Source: Nitrospirota bacterium (GTDB lineage: Bacteria; Nitrospirota; Thermodesulfovibrionia; UBA6902). From it: 6,499 bases of DNA. The stretch spans positions 1 to 6,499 of the forward strand of contig WFVK01000311.1 of the NCBI GenBank assembly GCA_015491705.1, read 5' to 3'. This document shows positions 5,020-6,499 of the stretch, one piece after another; within the stretch, counting starts at the first letter, position 1, and every line of letters begins with the position of its first letter. Both the position numbers and the translations under genes were made by a program. The notes beneath the pieces are model-generated. The model was given only the letters and a program-made list of their open reading frames with translations. It was not told the origin of the DNA and made no database searches.

Positions 5020-6499
5020 TCAGTATGGAAACTGCCTGCCATGTGCATAACCGTTTTCAGCAGGAACGGCTATGCTTAAATATCTGTTGTCTTCGCTGAC
5101 CATAAGATTAAGCGATACCATTTCATCAAGAAAATCCTTGACGTCCCTCTCTCTTACGGCAAAATTTCCATATTTCTCCCGGATATAGGAGAAAACCGAT
5201 GAGAGAGTCCGGATCCTGTCGCAATATTCATAAATATCCTTTTGGGATGATTCAAGAACAATCCGGGATATTCGGGCGTTTGAGCGCCCGTCCTCGATGA
5301 CAAGGGTGGAGGGGGATGTTTCGACTGAGTGGAGATATTCATTGTTTGCATAACACTCCTGCCAGTAATTCATTGCATATTCCAAATCTTTTTCGCAATC
5401 AGGAGGCGTTACATCATCCCTGTAATTGAATTCAAAGTGATAAGCAAGGTTGAAAAGGCTGGATTCCTCAAAGGGATAAATGAATCTGTATATGCCACCT
5501 GGGCGTATATCAATAATGCCGTATTCTCCCGGATTAACAAAGTAAGGGCTGAATCGGTCGAGTTCAAAACTGGCGCGTACTTCAGGCGGTGGTAAATGAA
5601 CGATCTTGTATATCATATCCGTCATTTGCTTATAATCCTCAAATGTTTCATTGGGAAATTTAGTAAGGATATTCCACTCAGGATGAACACCGAACTGTTT
5701 GCAATATTTTAGCAATTGAATGTTTTGAATGGCTGTAACACCTTTGCTCATCAGCTTTAAGACGTGGGTATTCAGACTCTCAATACCCGGCTGAATACAA
5801 ATAACTCCAACCTCTGACAACATTTGCACCTGTTCCTTGTTAAGGTTGGACTTTGTCTCCCAAAATATTGGTATAGTCCATCCCATTTGCTTAAGTTCCG
5901 GAAGCAAATCCTTAAAATATTTCATGTCAAGTATATTATCAACCATGCAAATCCATGGCAGCTTATACTTTTTTATATATTTTTCCGCAAGGTAGATGAG
6001 CTCGTTAATAACTCTATCCTTGCTTTTACTCCGGAACCGGATCAATCCTCCATTAAGCCCACAGAACTTACACTGGGATTTCACACCCCACCAGCAACCC
6101 CGGGATGTTTCCATATCAACACCTACACAAATCGAAAGAGGAAATGAAAATTGATCAAGTTGATCAAAATAGTCTTTGTAATCAGGGTATGGTAAAGAAT
6201 CAAGATTTTTTACAGTGGTATCTCCAGGTGTAAGGATTGATTTTCCATTCTTACGATAGATAATACCGGGGATATCATCAACGGATTGTTTGTTTGATAA
6301 TTTCTTAACCAGTTCAGGAAAACTGTAATCTGCCTCTCCAGAACAAATATAATCTATAAATGGGAAACGGTTATGCAATTCAATCCCCATTTCTCTTTCA
6401 CAATTGGCTCCGCCAAAAACAATTATCTTGGTTGGATAAAGAAGTTTAATCCTGTGGGCTAGCGCTACCGAAGCCATATTTTGCTCAAACATACTTGAA
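5020..6499 (-). CDS. Radical SAM enzyme with B12-binding-type domain, RiPP maturation radical SAM protein 1-like (N-terminus outside window)
   Basis: At least 490 residues are visible and the frame is open to the window edge upstream of the first ATG (6490-6492), so the true N-terminus lies beyond. Counting from that ATG, residues 1-100 resemble the latter part of a cobalamin-binding-like domain (KIIVFGGANCEREMG, FIDYICSGEADYSFPELV). The radical SAM cluster site is TSRGCWWGVKSQCKFCGLNG with cysteines 133, 141 and 144 (CX7CX2C), followed by FRSKSKDRVINEL and a TIM-barrel region to about 330. The C-terminal part (about 410-490) may include a small helix-turn-helix-like segment. The CX7CX2C site with GLNGG and FRSKS is characteristic of the RiPP maturation radical SAM protein 1 family, which modifies ribosomally made peptides. 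B12 use and substrate are inferred. The gene is AT-rich against its neighbours, suggesting transfer. No precursor peptide is visible. Confidence 0.85.
   Translation of the reverse strand, partial: SSMFEQNMASVALAHRIKLLYPTKIIVFGGANCEREMGIELHNRFPFIDYICSGEADYSFPELVKKLSNKQSVDDIPGIIYRKNGKSILTPGDTTVKNLDSLPYPDYKDYFDQLDQFSFPLSICVGVDMETSRGCWWGVKSQCKFCGLNGGLIRFRSKSKDRVINELIYLAEKYIKKYKLPWICMVDNILDMKYFKDLLPELKQMGWTIPIFWETKSNLNKEQVQMLSEVGVICIQPGIESLNTHVLKLMSKGVTAIQNIQLLKYCKQFGVHPEWNILTKFPNETFEDYKQMTDMIYKIVHLPPPEVRASFELDRFSPYFVNPGEYGIIDIRPGGIYRFIYPFEESSLFNLAYHFEFNYRDDVTPPDCEKDLEYAMNYWQECYANNEYLHSVETSPSTLVIEDGRSNARISRIVLESSQKDIYEYCDRIRTLSSVFSYIREKYGNFAVRERDVKDFLDEMVSLNLMVSEDNRYLSIAVPAENGYAHGRQFPY

Overview
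The window is a bacterial chromosome segment with mixed base composition. Housekeeping-type genes in the middle (a MurC-like ligase, a SprT-like metallopeptidase, a subtilase) are GC-rich. The toxin-antitoxin pair on the left and the radical SAM gene on the right are clearly AT-richer. As a hand-counted sample, the 60 bases from 841 hold 18 G/C, those from 4321 hold 35 and those from 5941 hold 21. The gene styles fit a Gram-negative anaerobe such as Nitrospirota or a deltaproteobacterial relative, but no marker gene settles this.

Layout. Bases 2-148 hold the last 48 codons of an unrecognised plus-strand gene. A short intergenic region with a good sigma70-type promoter and half-site repeats (256-300) precedes a two-gene operon: an AbrB-type antitoxin (320-568) and a PIN-domain toxin (565-981), overlapping by ATGA. 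Directly after the toxin stop codon, and in the same reading frame, lies a remnant (about 988-1119) that reads as the C-terminal end of a Cas6-type CRISPR RNA endonuclease. It is interrupted by one in-frame TGA and has lost its 5' part. Short direct repeats follow (1107-1157). A minus-strand MurC-type Mur ligase (1188-2564) is divergent from a plus-strand SprT-like zinc metallopeptidase (2686-3363). That gene converges on a minus-strand subtilisin-family protease (3378-4934), and upstream of the protease, on the same strand, is a radical SAM enzyme of the RiPP-maturase type (5020-6499, N-terminus beyond the window).

The most unexpected items are the decayed cas6 tail abutting the toxin gene and a pair of related intergenic hairpin elements (2582-2629 and 4975-5019). 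Both elements have arms GTTGCATA/TATGCAAC, a shared loop core ATCRCCCGT and a shared flank, and both sit just upstream of minus-strand genes. They may be a 5' untranslated RNA element or operator shared by the ligase and the protease, or two copies of a dispersed small repeat.

The genes do not form one obvious pathway. VapBC is a self-contained toxin-antitoxin module. The Mur ligase belongs to peptidoglycan synthesis or recycling. The radical SAM maturase and the same-strand subtilase could work together on a peptide product, but no precursor peptide gene is visible here.
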